64,000 nucleotides of DNA from positions 15,236,374-15,300,373 of the forward strand of contig NC_088871.1 in assembly GCF_032884065.1 (NCBI RefSeq). Reading direction: 5' to 3'. A model generated the notes under the pieces. It was given only the letters and a program-made list of their open reading frames with translations. It ran no database searches and had not been told where the DNA came from. Source of the DNA: Artemia franciscana (lineage: Eukaryota > Arthropoda > Branchiopoda > Anostraca > Artemiidae). The position numbers and the translations under genes are program-made. Positions 11,881 through 23,467 of the stretch are shown here, piece by piece. The stretch's first letter is position 1; every line of letters starts with the position of its first letter.

Positions 11881-12735
11881 AAACATGGGGGCAGCTTTTC
11901 AGCCTGTGGCAAAGGTTTTAATTCATGCCCTGGGGCCACATAAGGTTTTATGGAAAGGCTGGTTGTGTAAACCTAAGAGGAAGCTCATTCGGTTGAAAAC
12001 CGGAAGTTCTAGTTGCCTTTAAAGAGTCGAAAGTGGTGGAGTGTAACTAACCCCTGCAACCAACCCTCTTTTCACCAAACGAATCCGATTAGAACTGTGA
12101 GATGGTGATTTTGTTCAAAAATATTCTAAAGAATATATAACAGTGCCTCTGGGGTTGACACAGCCCCCTGGGCACGGGGAATAGGGTTAAAAGTCATGCC
12201 CTTGGGCCATGTAAGGTTCTGATGGAATGGATGGTCGTATCAGATGTGGCTCATTTGATATGAAATTGGAAGTTATAATGCTCTTTTTAAGAGTCAAAAG
12301 TAATTTGAAAGCAGCCAGCCCCTCCTCCTCTTACGCCCATTATTCCTGCAAAGACATCCGATCAAAATTTGGAGATATATTTTTTTTTCATCGTAGTTTA
12401 AGGGTCTGGAAATTATGTCTCTGAGGAAATTATCCCCGCCCCCACAGCTCTCAAGACAAGGTTGTATGTTATCCCCTGGGAGTAAATGAGGTTTTTATAA
12501 AAATGAGGGTCTTATATAATTTGGAGGGTACTAGTTGGATTGGTAATCATAATTTCTACAGTCATTTTTAAGAATCGCAGGGATCAGAGAAAAGCCACAC
12601 CTATCCCCCCTCCCTCGAAATGTCGTGTCTTCCCAAAATGCATCAAATAGAAATTTTGAAATTCAAAACAGTCATTTTATTCAAAATAGTCCAAAGATCA
12701 TTTAACAAGGCTTTTGGGGTTGATATTTAAGATAC
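11881..12735 (-). repeat. ~300-bp unit block, inverted orientation
   Basis: From about 11880 the units run in the opposite direction, for example GGGGCCACATAAGGTTTTAT, CACCAAACGAATCCGATTAG and CTTTTTAAGAGTCAAAAGTA, which are reverse complements of parts of the 7.2-8.1 kb units. The whole 5.3-12.7 kb block may therefore be one large fold-back array. Confidence 0.7.
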
Positions 12736-12749
12736 AATAGTGATTATTA

Positions 12750-14960
12750 ATTTCCTCCACAGAATAGTTCGTATAGTCGATAAAATTGTCGCTAATACAA
12801 GAAATTTGTAGTGATGGGAAGTGTGGTTTGATTGGGGATTTTAATGCTTATACCGGTGTTTAGTTTGAAATTCCAGAGGTATTAATCCCAAACATAGGAG
12901 GTTTTGTCTCAGCTGGTTTTAGAGAACCACGAAGTAACAAGGATGAATAAAGAACAACATATGTTTGGGAAATAAAGATCCTGGCACTTTGCAGGGAACA
13001 AGGTCCGATAATTACGAATGGAAGGTTTGGAAATGACAAGGCTAGGGGCGAGTTTACTTGCCTTTCGGGTCCAACTCCAAGTGTTGTGGATTATATGCTT
13101 ATTAATGCACAATTTTTGCCTGAATCTATTTATATGGAAGTTCTAGATTTAGTTGGATCTGAACATAGAGCTACTAAGCTTCAGGTGACGACTGGACGGT
13201 TTCCGGACAGTGGTCCTCGAGTAAGAAATTTCTGTATTGTGGAGCCTAGATCAGAAGGCTTTGGAAAACGAATCAAAAATGATTTGACAAAGAACTATTT
13301 TGAAGCATTTAAAAAGGACCTTTTGGAGTTGCATATAACAAATAGGCTGAAATTGTTGCAAGAGAATGAGAAAGACATGCATGATATAATTATAGTTTAA
13401 TGAAATTGTGGGTAGTTGTGCAAAATCGTGTAACCTGACAATAAAAAAAAGAACGAGTGTTATTTTTATTTAGAATGCAAGTGAATGAAAGCAGAGATGA
13501 GATATTTATTGAGTCATTTAAAAGAATGGGATAGCGCTGAAGATCAAAGTCTGATATGAAGATAAAAGAAGAGAATATAAAAGATTAATAAAAAGAAAAA
13601 AAAGAGTTTGAGAAAAAGAAAAAAAACGAATGTTGAGGATGATTTTAGAAATGGAAATTTTGGGGTAAAATAGGGAATGATAATGGAAAAGAAAAAGGAA
13701 GTACCCAGGCTGCTCCAGTGGTAGATTCATGGCCTAAATAACTCGAAATCTTGGAAGGTGATTGTGTAGAAATGCTAGGGTAGCACAGACTCTGGAGATG
13801 GTTGTTTGTCCTATGAGGCAACATGATTACGATTTAGTAGATATAGCAAATAATGATGAGATTAAGTCAGTATTCAAAAATTTAAAAGGAGGGTTGACTG
13901 CAGGCGTTGATGGTGGGCTAATAACGTTATTTAAGAATTTTTTGAATTTTTATGTTGATAAATATTTTTCTCTGTAATTAGATCTTAAGTTCAGGACAAT
14001 GGCCAAGTAATAGAAAGAGATTATTGCTTATGCCGCTTTTTGAGGGAGAAAACCCAAAGGTGCAGAATAATTATTGTTTGAAAGCGCTTGTCCCTGCTTA
14101 AAGTAAGGCAATGAAGAAAATAAGTACTAGGCTTTCTAAATGGTTAAATAAAAATAATACCATACATGAAGAACAAGGAGCTTTTAGGACAGGGTACGGG
14201 ACGACTGATATATTATCTATTTTGAATGCATTAATAGATAAATATGTAAAGAGAAAAACCCGTCTTTATGTGGGATTTCACAACTTCCATAAGGCGTTCG
14301 ACAGTGTTGACAGTGAGCTATTGAAGGATGACCCGCCTAGAATTGACCTCCCTCATGTGAGTATGTATATTTGTTTGAGTGAAATCATATTATTTGGTAA
14401 CAGGTTTACTAGGCTTTTTATATTAAGCTAGGAGTAAAATAGGGCGTTATCGAATATAGTATGCGATTGATTTTCTAGAGAAAAGATGGACTCCGAAAGT
14501 TAGTCTTGTGGCAAAAAAGTGAAGTTATTATTTTAAAGAAAAGAGCGGTGCAGAAAATTATAGGTTTAATATTAATAATAAGGAACTGAATGTAATTAAA
14601 AGAATAAAACATTTAGGATTTGTTTTATCAGAAAACAGAAGTTTAAAGAGTCATGTTGGCGAAATAATTAAGAGAGGCAAAGTAGCCATGTGGGAATTAA
14701 AACCCTAAAAATCCACAAAAGAGCATTTCATACAAATGTTTTACCACTTATAAGATATGGAGCAGAGATTTTGGGTAGAGAAGTGGTCCAGTAGTAGGAG
14801 TTCCTCCAGCTCCATTACCATAAAAGAGTGTTTGGTCTACATCATAAACCTCATCTGCAGATTCTGGAAAGTGATATCAATGCGGAGGTAGATGGCTTCA
14901 AAGTATTTTATACATTTACAAAAAAAGAAATACAAGTGAAACCTAAACTTTACATATTGC
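12750..14960 (+). pseudogene. Dead LINE: endonuclease and reverse transcriptase fragments
   Basis: Pieces of a non-LTR retrotransposon ORF2 follow in the right order but with stops and frameshifts. The AP-endonuclease part reads GDFNAYTG (about 12835), NGRFGNDKARGEFTC (about 13017-13060), SVVDYMLI and GSEHRATKLQ (about 13155). The reverse transcriptase part reads GGLTAGVDG (13890), IHEEQGAFRTGYGTTDIL (14163-14215), then YVGFHNFHKAFDSVDSELL (14265-14320), where the first catalytic block is degraded. The catalytic YADD block is missing. Near 14600 it reads IKRIKHLGFVLSENRSLKSH, then RYGAEILGRE (about 14755) and RVFGLHHKPHLQILE (14825-14870), typical of the region after the catalytic core. An inactive remnant; the clade was not assigned. 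Confidence 0.75.
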
Positions 14961-14968
14961 TTAGAGTA

Positions 14969-15636
14969 GTGGTTCCCAACCAAAGAGTCACGAATCCCCA
15001 ATGGGTCCGCCTGAGCTTTTTTTGGAGGGGGGATTACCAATGACTTGGGATCGATTGAAAACCGTTCGTCTGGAACATGAAGTAAAGGCTACGCGGAATA
15101 CGATAAAACATTTTATCTACTGAATTTTGGTCATGTCACTTTCATCCATCCATCTGGAAGAAAGCTAAAAACCAATGACCCCAAGCGCCAGATTAGGCAA
15201 TGTTGAATTGCAACAAATGTATTTTTGTGAGTGTTAAAAATGTACATGAGGGTTACATAAAGCAACTGCTTCAGCTTTTCTTTAACTGACAATCCATCCT
15301 CTTTTGATATAAAGCGTTATATGAAGCTTTCTGAAGCCTTATCGTTATTGTTTGAAATTACTCGGAGCTCAAAGGGAGGTTTTCATAACTTGGAAAGAAA
15401 TGCAGAATCACTTTCCATTAGGGTTTTTCGTGACTTAGAAACATTTCCCAGTTTTTGGAAAGTGAATCTAGAGAGGTCATAGAAAGTAAAGCAGGAAATC
15501 ACATTTCAGGCGTAATCTTGAAACAGGCCGAAGATTGTTAAAGAACATGGTTGCATATGTGTAAGAAAATTTGTATGGTATTGTTGAAGTGGGCCACTAG
15601 GTCGTGGAAAGTGGAGTGAGAAACCACATTCCTGTA
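14969..15636. mobile_element. hAT-like non-autonomous DNA transposon remnant
   Basis: The left end AGTGGTTCCCAACC, then GGGTCCGC, is the familiar hAT terminus. About 650 bp on, TGGAGTGAGAAACCACATT is the matching inverted end in degraded form. The interior has no coding frame. No clear 8-bp target duplication was seen, so the right boundary is uncertain. It abuts the 3' end of the dead LINE. Confidence 0.45.
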
Positions 15637-16470
15637 CCAAAGCCAGTTAGTGGTCCCGAAACTTATTCCACTAGTTTTCGTGCACCAAGCGTCGTCTTTA
15701 TTTTCCACTTTCCTTTTTTTTCAGTGTTTTTTGAGACTTCCAACCAAGTAGAAAATTTTTTCAAGAATCTCATGAAAACCCCACTATGCGGATCTATGGG
15801 GGATTATGGACAAGTTTCATTTTTATACTTCAGGGGATTTGTAAACCTGTATCAGAAAACACAGCAAATTATTTACCCATTAAGTTTGGATTTATATTAA
15901 GAATCCATTTCAGAACTAATTGAATTTATAAATTTTCTCCGCACTTCTGGCAGCTTAGCACGACAAAAATCTTCTAAAGTGATTGTGGATGAGAGTATTT
16001 AAATCGGTTTTGTAGAAATATAATTAAATGTATAGTTTAAATATTTCCCAACAGATAGGAAATACTGGAATATGAACAAAAACAGTGATTTTTTGCGCCA
16101 AATGTTATGGCTATATTTCTGAAAAACGTAAGTATAACCTAAAAACACAACCCAAGAAAAACAAATAGCTTAGAAATGAAGATTGGCTGGTGATTGAGTT
16201 TGAAGTCGTGGAAAAGAACTTCCAAAGACTTATCACAAGCCAAGTGTATACTGTTGATAAAGCATTCAAAATTTTCAATTTTGCTATTTCATTGCGGGAG
16301 TAGCAGCGTTTGAACTACGCCTCTCGCCATTTTGCTTTCAAGAAGAAATATCTTAACATTCAAACTTTCATCTGCGTGAATTCTATTCTGACTTTGAATG
16401 AACTATAGACTATCAGTTGAATAAAGGTAGAAGGTAAGTGGTAGTGAGCATATGAAGACTAAACCAAGGA
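15637..16470. other. Non-coding stretch before the satellite
   Basis: The open frame at 15604-15900 overlaps the hAT-like end and shows no domain or coding bias. Nothing else was recognised. Confidence 0.4.
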
Positions 16471-17975
16471 AAATCTTAGGTACAATTCTAGCCAAATTGA
16501 GGTTGTTATATAGATAAGCTATTAGATAGTCCTAGGCTAGAAAAGAGTCATTGGTAAATATCTTGATTAATGCACTTGGACTATTCAGATACCAAAGAAA
16601 TGAACTTACATTTTAAATAAAACAGCGATACATCACTGTCCATATTATTAACTTACGAATAAAATAAACATAGGCTACCACTTGATGCCTATTTTATGCT
16701 CAATCCAAATAGCCTATCATTTCTAAATCTTAGGTACAATTCTAGCCAAATTGAGGTTGTTATATAGATATTAGATAGTCCTAGGCTAGAAAAGAGTCAT
16801 TGGTAAATATCTTGATTAATGCACTTGGACTATTCAGATACCAAAGAAATGAACTTACATTTTAAATAAAACAGCAATACATCACTGTCCATATTATTAA
16901 CTTACGAATAAAATAAACATAGGCTACCACTTGATGCCTATTTTATGCTCAATCCAAATAGCCTATCATTTCTAAATCTTAGGTACAATTCTAGCCAAAT
17001 TGAGGTTGTTATATAGATATTAGATAGTCCTAGGCTAGAAAAGAGTCATTGGTAAATATCTTGATTAATGCACTTGGACTATTCAGATACCAAAGAAATG
17101 AACTTACATTTTAAATAAAACAGCGATACATCACTGTCCATATTATTAACTTACGAATAAAATAAAGATAGGCTACCACTTGATGCCTATTTTATGCTCA
17201 ATCCAAATAGCCTATCATTTCTAAATCTTAGGTACAATTCTAGCCAAATTGAGGTTGTTATATAGATATTAGATAGTCCTAGGCTAGAAGAGATAGTCAT
17301 TGGTAAATATCTTGATTAATGCACTTGGACTATTCAGATACCAAAGAAATGAACTTACATTTTAAATAAAACAGCGATACATCACTGTCCATATTATTAA
17401 CTTATGAATAAAATAAACATAGGCTACCACTTGATGCCTATTTTATGCTCAATCCAAATAGCCTATCATTTCTAAATCTTAGGTACAATTCTAGCCAAAT
17501 TGAGGTTGTTATATAGATATTAGATAGTCCTAGGCTAGAAGAGATAGTCATTGGTAAATATCTTGATTAATGCACTTGGACTATTCAGATACCAAAGAAA
17601 TGAACTTACATTTTAAATAAAAAAGCGATACATCACTATCCATATTATTAACTTACAAATAAAATAAACACAGGCCACCACTTGATGCCTATTTTATGCT
17701 CAATCCAAATAGCCTATCATTTCTAAATCTTAGGTACAATTCTAGCCAAATTGAGGTTGTTATATAGATATTAGATAGTCCTAGGTTAGAAAAGAGATAG
17801 TCATTGGTTAATATCTTGATTAATGCACTTGGACTATTCAGATACCAAAGAAATGAACTTACATTTTAAATAAAACAGCAATACATCACTGTCCATATTA
17901 TTAACTTACGAATAAAATAAACATAGGCTACCACTTGATGCCTATTTTATGCTCAATCCAAATAGCCTATCATTT
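16471..17975 (+). repeat. Satellite array, six units of ~250 bp
   Basis: Six head-to-tail units begin at 16471, 16725, 16974, 17223, 17474 and 17725 (lengths 254, 249, 249, 251, 251 and about 250), each starting AAATCTTAGGTACAATTCTA and ending ATAGCCTATCATTTCT. Copies differ by only a few bases. Unit 1 has a 5-base longer AGATAAGCTATTAGATAG. Units 4-6 share an extra piece (AGAGATAGTCATTGG) where units 1-3 read AGAGTCATTGG. There is no open frame. Confidence 0.95.
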
Positions 17976-18035
17976 AATACCCAAATCATTTTTGTCATAT
18001 GAATTTAACCCCTATATACCAATTCAGGGTATATA

Positions 18036-18126
18036 TTTGTACATTAGGGATGGGGACTGTAGTAAGGTTTGAATTTACCTCTCATTTGCATCAGAAATAA
18101 ACTTCCCCCCACCCCTAATGTACAAA
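18036..18126. repeat. Inverted repeat with 20-bp arms
   Basis: TTTGTACATTAGGGATGGGG (18036-18055) is matched by CCCCACCCCTAATGTACAAA (18107-18126) with one mismatch and a ~51-base loop. It lies just after the satellite. The arm sequence recurs in similar form near 20190 and 36570. Confidence 0.7.
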
Positions 18127-21100
18127 CAGGCCTGATATCCCCAGTTGGAATATGTATAGGTAAAATTTGTTCACAGCAAAAGTAGCCTAATCAATATATT
18201 TTTAAAGAATATAAAAAGGCATTGAGTGATATGTTTACTTTATATATCTGTCAATAATATGAGAGCAAAATATTTAGGCCTACCCTGACTTTTATAGCCA
18301 GAATTTCATCTTGATTCTTTGGTTTTGATTTCACCAGAATTTCATCTTGAAGGCTATGATGCTCATTTTTGCTACATAGCCAGTTTTTTGGTTTGGGATA
18401 GGGTTGTTGGTATGACTGTAAGCTCAGGCAGAGGTAACCTAGCTTTAAATGGGTACCTTGAGAAAACTGGGGAAGGTAAGTAGGAAGGGTGTGCAAAAGC
18501 ACAGTATGGCTGGATCCCAGTCCTCATTGTAGGTACATTCTGGCTGAGGGGTCACAAAACAGAGATCAGCCTACCCTTTTGGACCTTTTTTAAAAGGTTT
18601 TTTTTTCTTTTTTGGACTAATTTTCAAAAAAATAATGCTACATTTTCTCAGTGCTAAAATTATTTATAATCAGGCTGGGTTAAAATGTGCTTAAATTTGA
18701 ATTTGTGGTAGAAGCAATTAATTATATTTTTAAAGAACATAAAAAAGACATCAAGTGGTTTGTTCACTTTATTGATAAGTCAGTTATAGTCTATGAACTG
18801 TCATAAATTTATTGTTGCTTACAGTGCAAATTCAATTTTAAGTCTTTTTTGAACCCTTGGAAATAATTGTTTCTTTATATGGTTTTTGGGTATTAAAAGG
18901 GTTAAAACATTGGTTTCAAACTTGCTATTTCATTATAAAGTCAATTTTGTTAATGTTAAATATTCCCCCAGCATTGATTTGTCTCAATTAAGTCAGTTAA
19001 AAAAATTCAAAACAATTTTTCTATCCATCATGCTTCTTCTGTTAGTTTTGATATTTTTTAATATATAAGTAAAACAGCATTTTAAAGCAGCCTGACAGAA
19101 TAAGAAGAAAGCCTTTCAGAATTGTTTCAATTTTTTGTTATTTATCTAGATTGTGACAAATCAATGTTTATGAAATGTACAGCTTTTATAAAATGGATTT
19201 ATAATGAAATACCAAGCTTGAAACAAGTATTTTAACCCATTTTATATTGAAAAACTAGACTGTAGAAAGAAAATGTTATTTTCAACAGTTCTTTTTGGTT
19301 CAAAAAATATTTGCAAGAAAAAATGATGATTATAATCCAAAAGAGCTTAAAAATGACACTGTTCACAAATATTACCAGTATGCAAAATATTCTAAACCTG
19401 CCATTAGCAGAACTCAACAAAACTATAAAAACTGCCAACATTTCAGCAACCAACTTTTCTTTGAGTAGAAAGAATTTTTATGGATAGAAATGGTATTTTC
19501 AGACAAAATCTGCCAAAAATTTTGGAAATTGCCAAGTAGCATGCTACTTTATTATGGCACTTTTTGCATGCCTGAACATGGGTATGTTCACTTTATTCAT
19601 TGGTCAATTATAAGAACTACTCTGTACTTACCTTTAATTGATGATGACAAAATTGTCAATCAATAAACTGATTATAAATATGTGATATGGGCTATATATT
19701 TAGATAAGGTTAGAAAGGATAGGTTAAGTTGTAATTTACTTTTCTATGGAAACAAATGTCATATTTGGATTTAGGATGAAGTTCTGATTGCAAAGGTAAG
19801 CTTGTTTGTTAGCTATCTGAATACTCTGTTAATCAAGATATTTACCAGAAAGTAAGTTAATTGCTGCTGTTAGTAGATTTAAAGTGATTAATCACATCTA
19901 AAGTTAAAAAAAATGCTGAACAAATAAAAGTAGGGAACTTGTGTATTATACATTATTTACTCAAGTTTATAATGCATAAAAATTAGTTTCTTTCAGCTTG
20001 GTGTTAAACAAGACAAGTGACAGAATAGACGTGACATATAATTTTGGCTATAGCCTATAATTTCACTTTGTGGGGGGGGGGGGTAAAGTATTTGGAAAGT
20101 TTTAAGCTATAAAACAATTCTTACTTCATAATATGTAGAATAATTGTACCTAACTCATTTTGCATGCAGACCCTCTATATTTCCCCCCTCTAATGTTTAA
20201 TATATAGCCCAAGTTTTAGACAGCATAAACTTGAGTCAGTGGCATATCATACACAGTACCAAAAGTAGTACAAATAGCAATAAGTTCCTTGTTTAATGAT
20301 AATTCCAAAAATTATGGTAACTATGGTGACGATGTAGCTCTTTTCCTGCTTTGGGATATGAAGAACACTCTAAAACAATGAAATTCTCACTTTTTGATAT
20401 GTAGCATGTTTCTATTAATCAGAGTATTCTATCATGTTTTCTTTCATTGGTTAGGTGGTAAATTTGCAGGTTAAAAGATAATTTTATGTAGGATAAATAG
20501 TAATTTTTCTTACTAGGGGTAAAACTAGATTTTGTCAGGTCAATAATACAATAAATTGGTTTACAGAATAGACATGATCTGGCTCCATTTGGGGAAGGGA
20601 AGGGGACTGCAATTGCAATCTGTAAAATCACAGCAGGAGTTGGTAAAATTGTTGCATTTACCATCTAAGTTCAAAATTTCTGTTGATGAAATGTCAGTAT
20701 TTTCATGGTCTTTATTGAACAAAAAAAAAAAAATATCAACCTTTTTTTTACAAAGTGGCCAAAAACATTTGGGGAGGGGAGCACCCCCTCTCCCTATACA
20801 TGATGGCCTTCTATCCAACTCATTATTAAGCTGCTATGCCTGAAATTCTGTCACTAGTTTTGTTGGCAATGAATGAACTCTTTGACTGTTTTTAGTGACT
20901 TTTTCTTTGCAAGTGTTGTCTCAGTTTCTGCTGAATTTAAATGCCAAATTCCTGCCTTTCTTAACTAGCTGTGATGTTTTGAGGATTCAGCTTTTCTAGA
21001 ATGGGACCCTTGCGCACAACTTTACTGGTTAATGTATCGACATTCTTTGACCTGACCACAACCAATTGTCAAATGAGTCCCTGATGGTATGTTTCAATGG

Positions 21101-22227
21101 TGTATACATTGAAATGTCAAGAGGTTAGGGACAATGAGAGGAAAGGTTGGGAAGTTGACATTGTTATCTTGGCACAGAGAAACTACTTGTACTGAAATGT
21201 GGCTTTCATGATTGTAAAACAGGGTTTTTTTTGCTTAGTTTGACCTCTTTGAGAAAGTGTTCTATGGAACACAATGGGCTATTCAATGTATCCTGACAGT
21301 TCATCTCAATACATCATCTCAGGAGCTTTGACTCTTGGAAGAATAAATAATTTTGGAATTGTCTGATAGGTTGCAGATACAAAGCACAACATTTCGGTAT
21401 TTTCCCCTCTTTCTGTCAATGTGGTTTGTGCCATCTATTTTGCTCCCCTCTAAAGCTATCACCTTTAGGGCCTGCACATCTGTAGGTATTCCTATTTGGT
21501 TGCATTTCCAAATTTAACCAGGAGGAAAATGATATTTGCCATACAACTTTTGAGGACATTGAAAGAAGGCACTATTTACCACAGAAGTAAGGCTGGCAGC
21601 ACAAGCCTGGCTTGTATTTTCAGGTTTTCTGCTGAACAAACTGGAATGTAGGCTAACTTTTTTATTGTATAGGGAGTCATCCTGCAGTTCATCAGTGAAC
21701 ATTTTTGAGGTATGTGCAAGCTCTTTCTCTCATTTGGGATTAAAATAACAAGCTAAATGTTCTCCTGAACACTGTCATTGTCATTATTGCTACCACTAGC
21801 ACCACTATGCTAGAGATCTTGCAACTGCTTACCCAAGAGTGACAATAGCTTAGAAAATATTTGACTAAGACTACCTGTTTCAAGATTTTCAGCAAGTATA
21901 TAATAACTTCTTTGTCTCTTTACTCAGTTGTTGCAGCAAATGTACATTACATGAAGGGCATTTAGTGGGAATTTTTTGAATGGATTACCTGAAAACTTAA
22001 TCATTAGTCTAATGTACAGAGTTGTCCCCTTGCACTTTTGCCCCCTGCCCCCTGATGTTACCTTAAATCACCTTAAATTCTATTATGCAGATGTTATTCC
22101 TCTCCCCAGTTGGTATAAGCCTAGATTAAGGACTTTTGAGAAAAAAATAATTCTTACTTCATAATATTACCTTAGATTGCAGCTTGGAGCAATCTTAGGA
22201 TTTCCTCCTTGTAGACTCCATGAAGAA
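18127..22227. other. Long non-coding stretch with dispersed short repeats
   Basis: No coding frame is convincing. Three degenerate relatives of one sequence occur at about 18195-18255, 18720-18785 and 19555-19615 (shared TTTTTAAAGAA.ATAAAAA and GTTCACTTTAT). A G run (20072-20084) is followed by GTAAAGTATTTGG. The repeat phrase GGGCTATATATT occurs at 19690 and in reverse near 20205. The small frames at 20419-20843 overlap one another on both strands and have low complexity. Confidence 0.4.
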
Positions 22228-23467
22228 TTAAAGACAAGCTGAAGACTCATGGGCTGCCAAATCATATTTCCTCTCAACATCACTCCATTCAGCATCATCT
22301 GTTGATTTAAAAGTGTCAAGACAAGTTGCAGAGACAGCATATTCTGACAGTCTTTTCCAAAGGCTGGTGACTGCTTGAAAAGAACTGATTTCTCTGGCAG
22401 AGTCTGTATGACATCCTAGACAGTTTCTTTGAGTAACATCTGGTAGAAGAGGTGATGGAAAACAAGAATGAATCAGGGACAATGTTTGTCAAAATAAGTT
22501 TGAAGGCAGTTATGACATCCCTACGTTTAGGCCTATATGTTAGGCTTTGTAGTTTGAGGTGACAATGACATTCACAATTGGGGACTGTTTGGAATTTGCT
22601 AATCAATTTCGTTGCTTGCCTTTGAACTGCTTCTAGGATGAATTTGTCTTTTTTTTTTGTAAAAAGGGGATGCAATTGTCATGCCAACTTCAAGTTTTGG
22701 TCAAGAACAAAAACTTTATATAGGGTTGTCATGACTCCTGGAGAGCATTTGCTGATTGTTCTCTTTATTGTTCCTAGGATTTGGTTAGCTGATGAAGCAC
22801 CAGTAGCAGCATGAGAATCAAATTTAAGTTTCTCATCAACCAAGACGCCATATCTCTATCCTTGGGAACAGCCTCAAGTGGTAGGTCATTGAGAGTGTAA
22901 CCAAAACGTAAGTTAATTTAAGGACATGGTATTTAGATGTGTTCAAGCTCAGTAACTAGGGATTTGCCAAATTATTAAGCTCATTTATATCATGTTGAAA
23001 AACATCTGCATCAAGTTGTTTTCTGATACCACCAATAAGTTTGGAATCATCTGCGTATTAAGTTAAATAATTGTGTGCTACACTAGGGGCATCATTAATA
23101 AAAATATTGAAGAGGGTAGGGCCAAGTATAGTTACTTGCAGCACATCATTCTTGAATAGTGATGATTTGGAATAAATCAGTGTTCCATGAGATGAGAATA
23201 TTCTGACGTGTTGAGTCCTTTCAGCAAGAAATACCTTAATTCAGCCAACAACTTGGTTGTTTATTTCTGCTGCATGTAACTTGACAATCAGTCTCCTGTG
23301 GCAGACCCTATCAAAGGCTTTGACTTGGTCAAAGAGGGCAACATCAACAGGAATTCCCTTATCTATTAGATCTGTAACAAGATTGTAAGACTGCTGTAAA
23401 TTTGTGTCAACAGATGCACCACTTCAGAAACCTTGTTGAGAATGGTGAAGGAAGCCATTCTTTTTTA
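22228..23467 (-). pseudogene. CR1/jockey-like LINE, reverse transcriptase and C-terminal part
   Basis: Read on the minus strand from 23460 downward, the frame gives NLVTDLIDKGIPVDVALFD then KAFDRV (RT block A), GPTLFNIFINDAPSVAH and YADDSKLIGG (catalytic YADD codons at 23046-23057). Further on (22675-22316) come LEAVQRQATKLISKFQTV and TYRPKRRDVITAFKLI, the usual conserved C-terminal blocks. After a frameshift, LWKRLSEYAVSATCLDTFK runs to a stop at 22228. Several stops interrupt it (for example just before YADD), so it is dead. The 3' end continues past 22228 with a small palindrome GATTGCAGCTTGGAGCAATC (22176-22195). The rest of the element lies beyond the insertion at 23.47-25.95 kb. Confidence 0.8.

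Noticed and set aside
16471-17975. CRISPR-like array
   Set aside because: Units are ~250 bp contiguous satellite copies without spacers, in a eukaryotic genome.
20419-20843. Frames of 81-95 codons on both strands
   Set aside because: Three mutually overlapping frames across an A run and a T run; none has coding character.
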